Shown here in pieces: positions 33,760 to 42,041 of a stretch of DNA of 64,000 nt (position 1 is its first letter; every line of letters begins with the position of its first letter). The position numbers and the translations under genes were made by a program. The notes below the pieces were generated by a model that was not told where the DNA came from, searched no databases, and saw only the letters and a list, made by a program, of their open reading frames with translations. Origin of the DNA: Lysobacter sp. (GTDB taxonomy: Bacteria > Pseudomonadota > Gammaproteobacteria > Xanthomonadales > Xanthomonadaceae); NCBI GenBank assembly GCA_027306995.1, contig DAHUXS010000021.1, positions 157,178 through 221,177 on the forward strand, in the 5' to 3' direction.

Positions 33760-34449
33760 ATGAGCAAGCCCGCAGTGGTTCTGGTCCATGGCTTCTGGGG
33801 CGGTGCCGCCCATTGGGCCAAGGCGATCGTCGAATTGAAGCGCCTGGGTTACAACGACCTGCATGCAGTGGAGAATCCGCTGACCTCGCTGGCCGATGAC
33901 GTCGAGCGTACCCGCAAGATGGTCGCGCAGATCAACGGTCCCGTCGTATTGGTCGGTCATTCCTATGGTGGCGCGGTCATTACCGAGGCCGGCAACCTGC
34001 CGAATGTTGCCGCGCTGGTCTACATCGCGGCATTCGCGCCCGATGCCGGCGAAAGCCCTGGCGGCATTACCCAGCAACATCCGCCGGCGGCCGTTGCCAA
34101 TATCGCTCCGGACAGCGATGGCTTTCTGTGGGTCATTCCCGACAAGTTCCACGAAAGCTTCTGCCAGGATCTCACTGCCGACGAAGGACTGGTGATGGCA
34201 GTGACGCAAAAGGCACCACTGGGTTCCACCTTCGGCGACAACATCAGCGATCCGGCATGGAAGCACAAACCGTGCTGGTACCAGATCTCCAGCCAGGACC
34301 GGATGATCGCGCCGGAAAACCAGCAGCGCATGTCGGCGCGCATGAATCCACGCAAGACCATCACCCTGGAGTCCAGCCATGCCTCGCTGGCATCGCGCCC
34401 AGCGGAGGTCGCGGCGTTGATCGACGAGGCGGCGAAAACGACGGCCTGA
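33760..34449 (+). CDS. Alpha/beta hydrolase (salicylate-esterase-like)
   Basis: Product of 229 residues. Oxyanion motif LVHGFWGGAAHW, nucleophile in LVGHSYGGAV, and catalytic His near TLESSHASLASRP. Its short lid-less architecture resembles the plant methylesterase and hydroxynitrile-lyase-like group common in bacteria next to AraC regulators. No signal peptide, so it is cytoplasmic. AGGAG lies upstream of the ATG. The substrate is not identifiable. Confidence 0.9.
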   Translation: MSKPAVVLVHGFWGGAAHWAKAIVELKRLGYNDLHAVENPLTSLADDVERTRKMVAQINGPVVLVGHSYGGAVITEAGNLPNVAALVYIAAFAPDAGESPGGITQQHPPAAVANIAPDSDGFLWVIPDKFHESFCQDLTADEGLVMAVTQKAPLGSTFGDNISDPAWKHKPCWYQISSQDRMIAPENQQRMSARMNPRKTITLESSHASLASRPAEVAALIDEAAKTTA

Positions 34450-34461
34450 GTCCGCGCAGAG

Positions 34462-34947
34462 CTACGACGTGGCTCGATACCGCATCGCCACGTCGCAGCG
34501 CTCGTAACGGGCGCCATACTGTTCCATGATCTGTGCGTCGTGCACGAAGCCGAGTTTCTCGTAGAGATGGATGGCCGGCGCGCACTTCGAGCTCGTGAGC
34601 AGGTACAGGGGATCGGCCTTCAGTGATGCCGCGCGCTCGATGATGGCGGACAGCAGGAATTCGCCGGCCTTCTGGCCGCGCACCGATTCCCGCACGCCCA
34701 TCTTCGTGAGTTCATAGCTGGACGCGCCGGTCTTCTGCAGGGCGCAGGCGCCGACGATGCCCAGTGTTTCGTGTTCGACGAAGAGGATGACGCCACCCGG
34801 CTCGATGATCTTCTTCCCCGGGTTTTCGAGCACTTCGCGATCGGTGTCCTCGAGCCGGAACATCGAGCGGATCCATTCGGCGTTGATGTCGTGGAAATGT
34901 GGTGCCAGCGCTTCGCTGTACTCACGGATGGTCAGGGCATTGTTCAT
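34462..34947 (-). CDS. GNAT family N-acetyltransferase
   Basis: Start is ATG 34947 (MNNALTIREYSEAL); the track frame extends into the upstream gene. The product has 161 residues. The acetyl-CoA loop is KMGVRESVRGQKAGEFLL, followed by LYLLTSSKCAPAIHLYEKLGF, both classic GNAT elements. Start overlaps the pseudouridine-synthase stop (ATGA), so the two are coupled. The acceptor is unknown. Confidence 0.9.
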   Translation of the reverse strand: MNNALTIREYSEALAPHFHDINAEWIRSMFRLEDTDREVLENPGKKIIEPGGVILFVEHETLGIVGACALQKTGASSYELTKMGVRESVRGQKAGEFLLSAIIERAASLKADPLYLLTSSKCAPAIHLYEKLGFVHDAQIMEQYGARYERCDVAMRYRATS

Positions 34948-35834
34948 GGCGACAGGATAAAGCCACTGGAGAAACTGCGCTCGACACCACTGACGGGATC
35001 GATGAAGTCGAGGCGCCTGGCGAGCAATTGCAGGGGCGCCGAATAGTCGCCTGCTCCGCGATGGCGCAGTAACGGATACACGCCATCGTTGGCGATCGGC
35101 GCACCCAGCGCCGCCATGTGCAGGCGCAGCTGGTGCTTGCGGCCGGTGATGGGCGTCAATGCGTAGCGCCAGTATCCGTCGCCGCGTGCGATGACCTCGA
35201 TGCGGGTTTCGCTGTTCGCCGGGCCTTCGATCTCCTGCATGCGGAAGAACGGTTCGCCGGCGACGATGCGGCTCTTGTGAACGCACGGAAACGCGACGCC
35301 GGGCAATGCCGGAGCGAGCGCCTCGTAGCTCTTGTGGATGCGTCGTTCTCGGAACAACGCCTGGTAGCGCGCACGGCTGCGTGGATTGGTGGAGAACAGC
35401 ACCAGTCCGGCGGTCTCGCGGTCGATCCGGTGCAGCGGCGCCAGGTCGTGATTCCCGGTGCGACGAATCAAGCGGCCGAGCAGGGTTTCATGGACATGCG
35501 GGCCGACAGGCGTGACCGGGAGGAAATGCGGCTTGTCCGCGACCAACAGGTCCGAGTCTTCGTGCAGCACGACTTCATCGAACGGAATCGGTGCTTCGTC
35601 GGGAACTTCGCGGTAGTAATGGACTTCGAGCCCGACCCGATGCGGCGTTTCCGGCGTCAGGCATCGCTCCTCGCCATCGATCACGCGTCCACGCGCCATG
35701 CGTTCCAGCCATTGCACGCGCGACACCGACGGAAAACGCTCGCACAGGCAGTCGAGCACCGTCGGCCATGTGCCCGGCGGCAACTGGAGCGTGCTTGCGG
35801 CGAGGCCGTCGATGGTAGGAGGGCGTTTGCGCAT
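34944..35834 (-). CDS. RluA-family RNA pseudouridine synthase
   Basis: Start is ATG 35834 (MRKRPPTIDGLAAST). The product has 296 residues. The RluA catalytic motif is LHRIDRETAGLVLFS with the essential Asp; ADKPHFLPV and LTPITGRKHQLRLHMAALG are also family-typical. An S4-like segment (RVQWLERMARGRVIDGE) precedes the core. It isomerises uridine to pseudouridine in rRNA or tRNA, but the site is unknown. Coupled to a GNAT gene. Confidence 0.9.
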   Translation of the reverse strand: MRKRPPTIDGLAASTLQLPPGTWPTVLDCLCERFPSVSRVQWLERMARGRVIDGEERCLTPETPHRVGLEVHYYREVPDEAPIPFDEVVLHEDSDLLVADKPHFLPVTPVGPHVHETLLGRLIRRTGNHDLAPLHRIDRETAGLVLFSTNPRSRARYQALFRERRIHKSYEALAPALPGVAFPCVHKSRIVAGEPFFRMQEIEGPANSETRIEVIARGDGYWRYALTPITGRKHQLRLHMAALGAPIANDGVYPLLRHRGAGDYSAPLQLLARRLDFIDPVSGVERSFSSGFILSP

Positions 35835-35905
35835 GATAAAGAAGCGTGCCCATGGCACAGGATGTGGTTTCGTGGTGACGATCTGTTGATTGCCACATAC
35901 TTCGC

Positions 35906-36496
35906 GTGATGATAACGACCCCATATCGCGGACGGGCATTCGTCTACATATTGCCCTTGGCCGGTCCCGAAGACCTGCTGAAGGTCGGGCTTACGCATGA
36001 TCCCCTGGCACGCTGGCCGGCATTCCATTCGCGTTGGTTCGAAGAGTTTGATATCGATCGTGCGATGTTGCTGGAGACGGAATCCCGCAAGGATGCACAG
36101 ATGCTGGAAACACGCCTGAGGCGAGAGCTTGTCGAATTCAACTGCCCGGCACCACTGACGATACGCGTGCAGGCAGGCGGGCAGAGGGAGTGGCATCGCG
36201 GTGCTTATGAATTGGCCCGGCGGTTCGTTTTTGATCGGGAGCTGGAAGGATATTTCGTGCGGTCATCGGCGAGGGAACTCCTGACCGAATCGATGCATGA
36301 AATGGCGGGGAGCACCAACGCCTTGTTGCATCAGGCGGTCAGCGATTTCCAGGCCGGGCAATTGAGTGCTTCCCAGATGGCTGCGCTTGGAAATCTCGTG
36401 GATGCCCATCGCGCATTTGGCAGCGACGTTTCCCGCGAAGGCTTCGACGCCCTTCAAGTGGAATGGCGTTTGAGGGCATCTGCGCACGAGCGATGA
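35906..36496 (+). CDS. GIY-YIG (T5orf172-like) nuclease family protein
   Basis: Product of 196 residues. The N-terminal ~90 residues carry GIY-YIG elements: VYILPLAG, LLKVGLTHDPLARW with the catalytic Arg, and QMLETRLRRELV with a Glu. The spacing is like the T5orf172 branch. The C-terminal half is helical, with no recognised domain. Neighbours give no hint of a restriction system or mobile element. Its transcript ends at the strong hairpin at 36518. Confidence 0.8.
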   Translation: MMITTPYRGRAFVYILPLAGPEDLLKVGLTHDPLARWPAFHSRWFEEFDIDRAMLLETESRKDAQMLETRLRRELVEFNCPAPLTIRVQAGGQREWHRGAYELARRFVFDRELEGYFVRSSARELLTESMHEMAGSTNALLHQAVSDFQAGQLSASQMAALGNLVDAHRAFGSDVSREGFDALQVEWRLRASAHER

Positions 36497-36517
36497 AGTC
36501 GAGGGGATGGGCAGACG

Positions 36518-36543
36518 AAAACGGGACCTTTCGGTCCCGTTTT
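36518..36543. terminator. Bidirectional intrinsic terminator
   Basis: AAAACGGGACC-TTTC-GGTCCCGTTTT is an 11-bp perfect stem with a 4-nt loop, a T-run on the plus side and the matching A-run on the other. It lies 21 bp after the GIY-YIG stop and 24 bp after the nrdJb stop. It serves both convergent genes. Confidence 0.9.
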
Positions 36544-36567
36544 CTATTGCTGGAATTTCTCAACCCA

Positions 36568-37341
36568 TCAACCGCACTTGCTGTATCCGCAGTTCAGGCA
36601 AGTCGCGCAGCCATCCATGATCACCACCGATTTGTTGTTGCACTTGTGGCACATGGTGGCGCTGGGCGGGAAGCTGGTGCCTTCGCCGGTGACGGCGATG
36701 TCTTCCTCGATCACGACGACTGGGTGGGCATCAGCGTTTTTTTTTGAGCCCTGCTCGTAGGCGCGACGCTTTTCGGCGATCAGCGCGCGCTGGTGCTCGT
36801 CCATGTCCGGGTCGTGCATCATGCCGATGGTCTTGAGGTGGTCTTCAACAATACTGCCGAGTTCGGCCACCAGCGACGGCATGTAGACGCCGCCGGCCTT
36901 GTAGTAACCACCCTTGGGATCGAACACCGCCTTCATCTCGTCGACCAGGAAGGTGACGTCGCCACCCTTGCGGAACACCGCCGACATGATGCGGGTCAGC
37001 GCGACGATCCACTGGAAGTGTTCCATCGACTTCGAGTTGATGAAGACTTCGAACGGACGACGCAGTTCGTGTTCGGTGCCGGCATTGAGCACGATGTCAT
37101 TGATGGTCACGTACATCGCGTGTTCCACCAGCGGCGATTTGATCTTGTAGGTGCTGCCGATCAGGATTTCCGGACGCTCGATCTTCTCGTGCATCTGGAT
37201 CACGTCGGCCATCGGCAATTCCGCTTCGGCCTTCTCGCGGCTGATGCTGCCGCCGGACTGCGCGGGTGCGGCATCGCGTGCCTTGTCTTCCGGCGTGACG
37301 ACGTTGTAGCCCTTGATTTTCTGGTCGATCTTGACAGCCAT
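36568..37341 (-). CDS. nrdJb: B12-dependent ribonucleotide reductase, C-terminal subunit NrdJb
   Basis: Product of 257 residues, homologous to the C-terminal part of long class II reductases, here a separate polypeptide as in Pseudomonas aeruginosa. The central region (YVTINDIVLNAGTEHELRRPFEVF, WIVALTRIMSAVFRKGGDV) and the Cys-rich tail (MCHKCNNKSVVIMDG, CATCLNCGYSKCG) are diagnostic. The tail probably binds zinc and delivers electrons to the active site. Starts 3 bp after nrdJa. An A9 run inside encodes GSKKNADA and is a slippage-prone site just before the tail. Confidence 0.93.
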   Translation of the reverse strand: MAVKIDQKIKGYNVVTPEDKARDAAPAQSGGSISREKAEAELPMADVIQMHEKIERPEILIGSTYKIKSPLVEHAMYVTINDIVLNAGTEHELRRPFEVFINSKSMEHFQWIVALTRIMSAVFRKGGDVTFLVDEMKAVFDPKGGYYKAGGVYMPSLVAELGSIVEDHLKTIGMMHDPDMDEHQRALIAEKRRAYEQGSKKNADAHPVVVIEEDIAVTGEGTSFPPSATMCHKCNNKSVVIMDGCATCLNCGYSKCG

Positions 37342-37344
37342 GAT

Positions 37345-39501
37345 TCAGAACTTCCCGTAGTAGCCTTCTTTCAGTGCATCGAACAGGTTGGCGGCGGTGT
37401 GGGTTTCGCCGTCGTATTCGATTTCCTCGTTGCCCTTCACCTCGATCATGCTGCCGTCTTCCAGTTCGAAGCGGTAGGTGGTGTTCTCGAGGTCCTTCTC
37501 CTTCACCAGCACGCCCTGGAAGGCGGCCGGGTTGAAGCGGAAGGTGGTGCAGCCCTTCAGCCCTTGCTGGTAGGCGTAGCGGTAGATGTCCTTGAAGTCC
37601 TCGTACGGGTAATCCGTCGGGACGTTCGCGGTCTTGGAGATCGAGCTGTCCACCCACTTCTGCGCGGCGGCCTGCACGTCGACGTGTTCCTTCGGCGTGA
37701 TGTCGTCGGCGGCGATGAAGTAGTCCGGCAGCGCGGCCTTGGGGTCATCGGAGAACGGCATCGCGTCGGCGTTGATGCGTTCGCGGTAGGCCAGCAGTTC
37801 GAAGGAATAGACGTCGACCTTTTCCTTCGACTTCTTGCCTTCGCGGATCACGTTGCGGCTGTAGTGGTGGGCGAACGACGGTTCGATGCCGTTGCTGGCG
37901 TTGTTGGCCAGCGACAGGCTGATGGTGCCGGTCGGTGCGATCGAGCTGTGGTGGGTGAAGCGCGCGCCGACGTCGGCGAGTTCGTCGACGAGTTCCGGCG
38001 CGACTTCGGCGATGCGCTGCATGTAGCGCGAGTAACGCGCGTGCAGCACCTTGCCTTCGATTTCCTGGCCGATGCGCCAGCCGTCCTTCGCCATCTCCGG
38101 ACGCTTGCGCAGCATCTCGGCGGTGACTTCGAAGCGCTCGTCCATGATCGGCGCCGGACCTTTTTCCTTCGCCAGGTCCACCGCGACTTCCCAGCCGGCG
38201 ATCGCCATTTCGCGGGCGATGCGTTCGGTGAATTCGCACGACTCCTTCGAGCCGTACTTCATCTTGAGCATGGTCACGGTACTGCCCAGGCCGAGGAAGC
38301 CCATGCCGTGGCGGCGCTTGCGCATGATCTCGTCGCGCTGCTTCTGCAAGGGCAGGCCGTTCACTTCCACCACGTTGTCGAGCATGCGGGTGAAGACGCG
38401 CACCACTTCCTTGTATTCGGCCCAGTCGAAGCTGGCTTCGTCGGTGAAGGGCTGGCGCACGAACTTGGTCAGGTTGACCGAGCCGAGCAGGCAGGCGCCG
38501 TAGGCCGGCAGCGGCTGTTCGCCGCAGGGATTGGTCGCGCGGATGTTCTCGCACCACCAGTTGTTGTTCATCTCGTTGACCTTGTCGATCAGGATGAAGC
38601 CCGGCTCGGCATAGTCATAGGTGGACGCCATGATCATGTCCCACAGATGGCGGGCACGGACCTGGCCGTAGACGCGGCAGGCGACCAGGCCATCGTCGCG
38701 GGTGACGTAGCCTTCGTGGTTCGGCCAGTCGCGCCACACCACCTGGTTGGGGTCCTCGACGTTCACTTCGCCGAGCTCCTTGTGCGACAGCGGAAACACC
38801 AGCGGCCACTGGCCGTCGGCTTCCACCGCCTGCATGAAGCCGTCGGTGATCAGCAGCGAGAGATTGAACTGGCGCAGGCGACCGTCTTCGCGCTTGGCGC
38901 GGATGAAGTCGCGGGCGTCGGGGTGGCTAACGTCGAAGGTGCCCATCTGCGCACCGCGGCGACCGCCGGCCGAGGACACGGTGAAGCACATCTTGTCGTA
39001 GATATCCATGAAGGACATCGGGCCCGAGGTGTAGGCGCCGGCGCCGGCGACGAAGGCGCCCTTGGGACGCAGCGTCGAGAATTCGTAGCCGATGCCGCAA
39101 CCGGCCTTCAGCGTCAGGCCGGCCTCGTGCACGCGCTCGAGGATGCCGTCCATCGAATCCGGGATGGTGCCGGAGACGGTGCAGTTGATGGTGCTGGTGG
39201 CGGGCTTGTGGGCCTGCGCGCCGGCATTGGACGTGATGCGGCCGGCCGGGATCGCGCCGCGACGCAGCGCCCACAGGAAACGGTCGGTCCAGAACGGACG
39301 CTGCTCGGCGTTCGGCTCGGCTTCCGCCAAGGCCTTGGCCACGCGCAGATAGGTGGCGTCGATGTCGGTATCGATCGCTTCGCCCTGCTTGGTCTTCAAC
39401 CGGTACTTCTTGTCCCAGATGTCGAGCGATGCCGGCTGCATCGGGATATCCCCTTCGGGGGCGGCGATGCGAACGGCTTCCAGGCGGGGCGCGGTGCTCA
39501 T
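37345..39501 (-). CDS. nrdJa: Adenosylcobalamin-dependent ribonucleotide reductase, catalytic subunit NrdJa
   Basis: Product of 718 residues. Class II hallmarks include AGCGIGYEFSTLRPKGAFV, the SAGGRRGAQMGTFDVSHPD segment and the catalytic Cys in NPCGEQPLPAYGACLLGSVNL, plus SSIAPTGTISLSLANNAS. It makes deoxyribonucleotides using AdoCbl to form the thiyl radical and needs no oxygen, complementing the oxygen-dependent NrdAB. First gene of nrdJa-nrdJb. The promoter and paired NrdR-like boxes lie upstream, but no cobalamin riboswitch was seen in its leader. Confidence 0.95.
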   Translation of the reverse strand: MSTAPRLEAVRIAAPEGDIPMQPASLDIWDKKYRLKTKQGEAIDTDIDATYLRVAKALAEAEPNAEQRPFWTDRFLWALRRGAIPAGRITSNAGAQAHKPATSTINCTVSGTIPDSMDGILERVHEAGLTLKAGCGIGYEFSTLRPKGAFVAGAGAYTSGPMSFMDIYDKMCFTVSSAGGRRGAQMGTFDVSHPDARDFIRAKREDGRLRQFNLSLLITDGFMQAVEADGQWPLVFPLSHKELGEVNVEDPNQVVWRDWPNHEGYVTRDDGLVACRVYGQVRARHLWDMIMASTYDYAEPGFILIDKVNEMNNNWWCENIRATNPCGEQPLPAYGACLLGSVNLTKFVRQPFTDEASFDWAEYKEVVRVFTRMLDNVVEVNGLPLQKQRDEIMRKRRHGMGFLGLGSTVTMLKMKYGSKESCEFTERIAREMAIAGWEVAVDLAKEKGPAPIMDERFEVTAEMLRKRPEMAKDGWRIGQEIEGKVLHARYSRYMQRIAEVAPELVDELADVGARFTHHSSIAPTGTISLSLANNASNGIEPSFAHHYSRNVIREGKKSKEKVDVYSFELLAYRERINADAMPFSDDPKAALPDYFIAADDITPKEHVDVQAAAQKWVDSSISKTANVPTDYPYEDFKDIYRYAYQQGLKGCTTFRFNPAAFQGVLVKEKDLENTTYRFELEDGSMIEVKGNEEIEYDGETHTAANLFDALKEGYYGKF

Positions 39502-39566
39502 GCGGCGTGTGTCTCCTCAAGTCCAGTATGGACCCGACAGCGCCAGGCGTGGCGGCCGCGAGTCCT

Positions 39567-39578
39567 CTATATATATAG
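39567..39578. repeat. AT palindrome in the nrdJa leader
   Basis: CTATATATATAG is a perfect 12-bp palindrome in GC-rich DNA, ~65 bp upstream of nrdJa. Its half-sites resemble an NrdR core but are two bases too far apart. A further regulator site or a second -10 is possible. Confidence 0.35.
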
Positions 39579-39584
39579 ATGAGA

Positions 39585-39600
39585 ACCCCAGATTTGGGTC
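39585..39600. promoter_or_regulatory. NrdR-like box, degenerate (nrdJ)
   Basis: ACCCCAGATTTGGGTC keeps all six strongly conserved positions of the recalled NrdR consensus but not its flanks. Its centre is 31 bp from the stronger box at 39616, matching paired-box spacing. Confidence 0.45.
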
Positions 39601-39615
39601 TTCCATCTCCCCCGA

Positions 39616-39631
39616 CCACAAGATGTTGTGG
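39616..39631. promoter_or_regulatory. NrdR-like box (nrdJ)
   Basis: CCACAAGATGTTGTGG is a near-perfect palindrome and matches the recalled NrdR consensus at all six strongly conserved positions. It lies just downstream of the predicted nrdJ transcription start, a repressing position. Confidence 0.65.
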
Positions 39632-39642
39632 AACGGGTGGAA

Positions 39643-39671
39643 AAACTAAAGCCAGCCTGAAGGACTGTCAA
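39643..39671 (-). promoter_or_regulatory. Promoter of nrdJa-nrdJb
   Basis: Minus-strand TTGACA, 17 bp, TAGTTT. The -35 is perfect and the -10 matches 3/6. Initiation near 39636 gives a ~135-nt leader. The 346-bp gap between nrdJa and the protease also holds GCGACGCA/TGCGTCGC (39727-39757) and GCCAGCC/GGCTGGC (39796-39815) inverted repeats upstream of the protease. Confidence 0.5.
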
Positions 39672-39847
39672 GCGCGAAGAATGTTTCAATCGGAAGACCG
39701 GGATTTCCTCGTATTCATCATTTTTTGCGACGCAGCATCCGGTCGCCGGTGCGTCGCAGCTCCCCTGAAACGCCAAGGCTGCGTACCATTCATGTGCCAG
39801 CCACGGTCGGCTGGCGATAACACGGTGTCAGGACCCACGAATACACC

Positions 39848-41230
39848 ATGCGCAAGACCCCGCTCATCCTCGTTTTGGCGGCCGCCGCGGCCTTCGGCGG
39901 CTTCGCCGCGACCGCCCTGCGCGAGGCCGTGACCACGCCGGCGGATGCCCATACGCCTCCCACCTTGGCCCTGCCGACAGCGGCCACGCTGCCCTCGGCG
40001 GTGGCCGGGCAGACGGTGCCTTCGCTGGCGCCGATGCTGCAGAAGGTCCTGCCGGCGGTGGTCAGCGTCCACAGCAAACAGCGCCAGCGGGTGAACACCC
40101 CGTTCGGCGACGACCCGGTCTATCGCCGCCTGTTCGGCATTCCCGAGGAGCGCGTGTTGGAGTCGCTGGGGTCGGGCGTGATCGTCGATGCCCAGCAGGG
40201 TCTCGTCCTCACCAACCATCACGTGATCGAAGGTGCCGACGATGTCTCGGTGACGCTGTCGGACGGCCGCACCCTGAAGGCGGTCTTCCGGGGTTCCGAT
40301 GCCGATACCGATATCGCGTTGATGCAGATCCCGGCGCAGAACCTCAACGCACTGCCGATCGCGAACAGCGATCGCCTGCGCGTCGGCGACTTCGTGGTCG
40401 CCGTCGGCAATCCCTTCGGCGTCGGCCAGACCGTGACCTCCGGGATTGTCTCCGCGCTTGGCCGCAACAATCTGCCTGGCCTCGGCTACCAGAACTTCAT
40501 CCAGACCGACGCCTCGATCAATCCCGGCAATTCCGGGGGCGCGCTGGTCGATCTCAACGGGCAACTGGTCGGCATCAACACCGCCAGCTTCAATCCGGGC
40601 GGATCGATGGCCGGCAACATCGGCCTCGGGTTCGCCATTCCGTCCAATTTGGCGTCGACGGTGATGCGCCAGCTGCTGACCAACAAAGGCATGGTCAGGC
40701 GCGGCACGCTCGGCGTCGCCACCACCGACTCGAATTCGCCGGTGGGCGCGCGCGTCACCAATGTCTACGACAAGGCCTCGGGGCTGCTGGTCGGCGACGT
40801 GATCACCGCGGTGAACGGCCAGCGCGTTTCCAGCATGGACGACTTCCACAACCTGGAAGGCCTGCAGGTCGGCGCAAGTTCGGCGAAGCTCGACATCATG
40901 CGCGCGGGCAAGGCGGCGACGCTCAACGTGGCGCTGCGCCAGCAGTCGGGTGATGGGGCGAGCCTCGATCCGCGCCTGGCCGGCGTCACATTCGCCGAGT
41001 TGCCGGAGAGTTATCGTCGCCAGGGACTGAGTGGCGTGCTGGTGGCGTCGGTGTCAGCCAACAGCCGTGCCGCGCGTTCTGGATTGAGTGCAGGTGACGT
41101 GTTGCAGGCGGGAACCAATGGCCGCTTCAACGATCTCACCAGTTTCCGTGCAAGTTTCCGCGCACCGCCGCAGCAACTTGTATTCCGCGTACTGCGTGAC
41201 CAAGAGGTCGGGCAGATAGTGATTCGATGA
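39848..41230 (+). CDS. Do-family periplasmic serine endopeptidase (DegQ/DegP-like)
   Basis: Product of 460 residues with an N-terminal signal or anchor (RKTPLILVLAAAAAFGGFAA). The trypsin-like domain has His in LTNHHVIEG, Asp in DTDIALMQI and Ser in NPGNSGGALVD. Two PDZ domains follow (GVATTDSNSPVGARVTNVY and the LAGVTFAELPESY region). Without the long LA loop of DegP it looks more DegQ-like. It degrades or refolds damaged envelope proteins. No RpoE promoter was recognised. The stop overlaps a lipoprotein gene. Confidence 0.94.
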   Translation: MRKTPLILVLAAAAAFGGFAATALREAVTTPADAHTPPTLALPTAATLPSAVAGQTVPSLAPMLQKVLPAVVSVHSKQRQRVNTPFGDDPVYRRLFGIPEERVLESLGSGVIVDAQQGLVLTNHHVIEGADDVSVTLSDGRTLKAVFRGSDADTDIALMQIPAQNLNALPIANSDRLRVGDFVVAVGNPFGVGQTVTSGIVSALGRNNLPGLGYQNFIQTDASINPGNSGGALVDLNGQLVGINTASFNPGGSMAGNIGLGFAIPSNLASTVMRQLLTNKGMVRRGTLGVATTDSNSPVGARVTNVYDKASGLLVGDVITAVNGQRVSSMDDFHNLEGLQVGASSAKLDIMRAGKAATLNVALRQQSGDGASLDPRLAGVTFAELPESYRRQGLSGVLVASVSANSRAARSGLSAGDVLQAGTNGRFNDLTSFRASFRAPPQQLVFRVLRDQEVGQIVIR

Positions 41231-41655
41231 CAGTCATGATGACAAAAGCATTTCCCATATTGATCCTCGGTCTGGCATTCATCGCCGGTTGCCAGAAACA
41301 GGACGCGCCAGCCGCCGCGCCAGCGCCGCCGCAGGCCGCCGCCGCCGCGCCAGCGGCCCCTGTGCCGACGCCGGCAAATGCCGCGGTCGCCAGGAAGAAA
41401 GCCGTGGGTTCGCGCGACGGCATCTTCACCGGCATGCGCTTCCCGATGAACAAAGCCGACTTCATCACGCAGATCAACGGTCGCCTTAGCGACAATTGCA
41501 GGCGTCCGGATCGTCATGGACGCTTGTGCCCGAAGCTGGAACAGCGGAGTGCCGTCTGTTCGGCTGCGGTGAAGCGCCCTGTCATCACCGATGCGGATGC
41601 GGCGCGCGACGCCGGTGGCAAGTACTTGCGCTGCCTGCATCGCGGCCACGCCTGA
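41227..41655 (+). CDS. Putative lipoprotein, unknown function
   Basis: Product of 142 residues. The signal ends ILGLAFIAGC, a good lipobox, so the mature protein is likely lipid-anchored. An Ala/Pro-rich spacer follows, then a compact C-terminal domain with four Cys (DNCRRP, RLCPK, AVCSA, LRCLH) that could form two disulfides. ATG overlaps the protease stop (ATGA); other ATGs lie at 41236 and 41239. Coupling to DegQ suggests an envelope role. Confidence 0.75.
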   Translation: MTVMMTKAFPILILGLAFIAGCQKQDAPAAAPAPPQAAAAAPAAPVPTPANAAVARKKAVGSRDGIFTGMRFPMNKADFITQINGRLSDNCRRPDRHGRLCPKLEQRSAVCSAAVKRPVITDADAARDAGGKYLRCLHRGHA

Positions 41656-41677
41656 TCCATCCATACAGGAGAACAGC

Positions 41678-42031
41678 ATGTCGACGATGAAAGAAAACCT
41701 CAGCGATGCCGGTGGCCACCTGAAGCAGGCGGCGATCCATGCCGGCGACAGCATGAAGAGCGCGGCAGCCGCAGCGGGCGAGGAGTTCAAGCTCGGACGC
41801 GCCAACATGAAGTCGGAACTCGCCGATGGTGCGCAGTCCGGCAAAGCCGCCGCCGAACAGATGGGCGCCGCCGCCAAGGAACAGATGGATGCGCTGATGG
41901 GCAAGAGCCGCGACATGATGGATTCCGCGGCGGAACTGATCCGCGAACGTCCGCTCACCGCGTTCGGCGTCGCCTTCGCCGCAGGCTGGGTGATCGCCAA
42001 GCTCGCTCGTTCCGGCAACAGCGACAAGTAA
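41678..42031 (+). CDS. DUF883 family protein (ElaB/YqjD-like)
   Basis: Start is ATG 41678 with AGGAG 8 bp upstream. The product has 117 residues. A long amphipathic Ala-rich helical region is followed by a single C-terminal TM helix (RPLTAFGVAFAAGWVIAKLA) preceded by the RERP motif typical of ElaB/YqjD. E. coli homologues are inner-membrane tail-anchored proteins linked to ribosomes in stationary phase. It is followed by a YqjE-like gene, so the E. coli yqjD-yqjE order is kept. Confidence 0.88.
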   Translation: MSTMKENLSDAGGHLKQAAIHAGDSMKSAAAAAGEEFKLGRANMKSELADGAQSGKAAAEQMGAAAKEQMDALMGKSRDMMDSAAELIRERPLTAFGVAFAAGWVIAKLARSGNSDK

Positions 42032-42041
42032 GCCGCCCCCC

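Noticed and set aside
35906-36496. Homing endonuclease or mobile intron from the GIY-YIG domain
   Set aside because: No intron or intein is nearby and the domain is the T5orf172-like type common in free-standing chromosomal genes.
36793-39582. 929-aa plus-strand ORF antisense to nrdJa/nrdJb
   Set aside because: Low-complexity His/Val/Asp-rich translation with no domain. It runs opposite well-supported NrdJ genes.
39727-39757. Terminator for nrdJ or the protease from GCGACGCA/TGCGTCGC
   Set aside because: The T-run lies on the wrong side of the stem for either direction, and the position is upstream of both genes.
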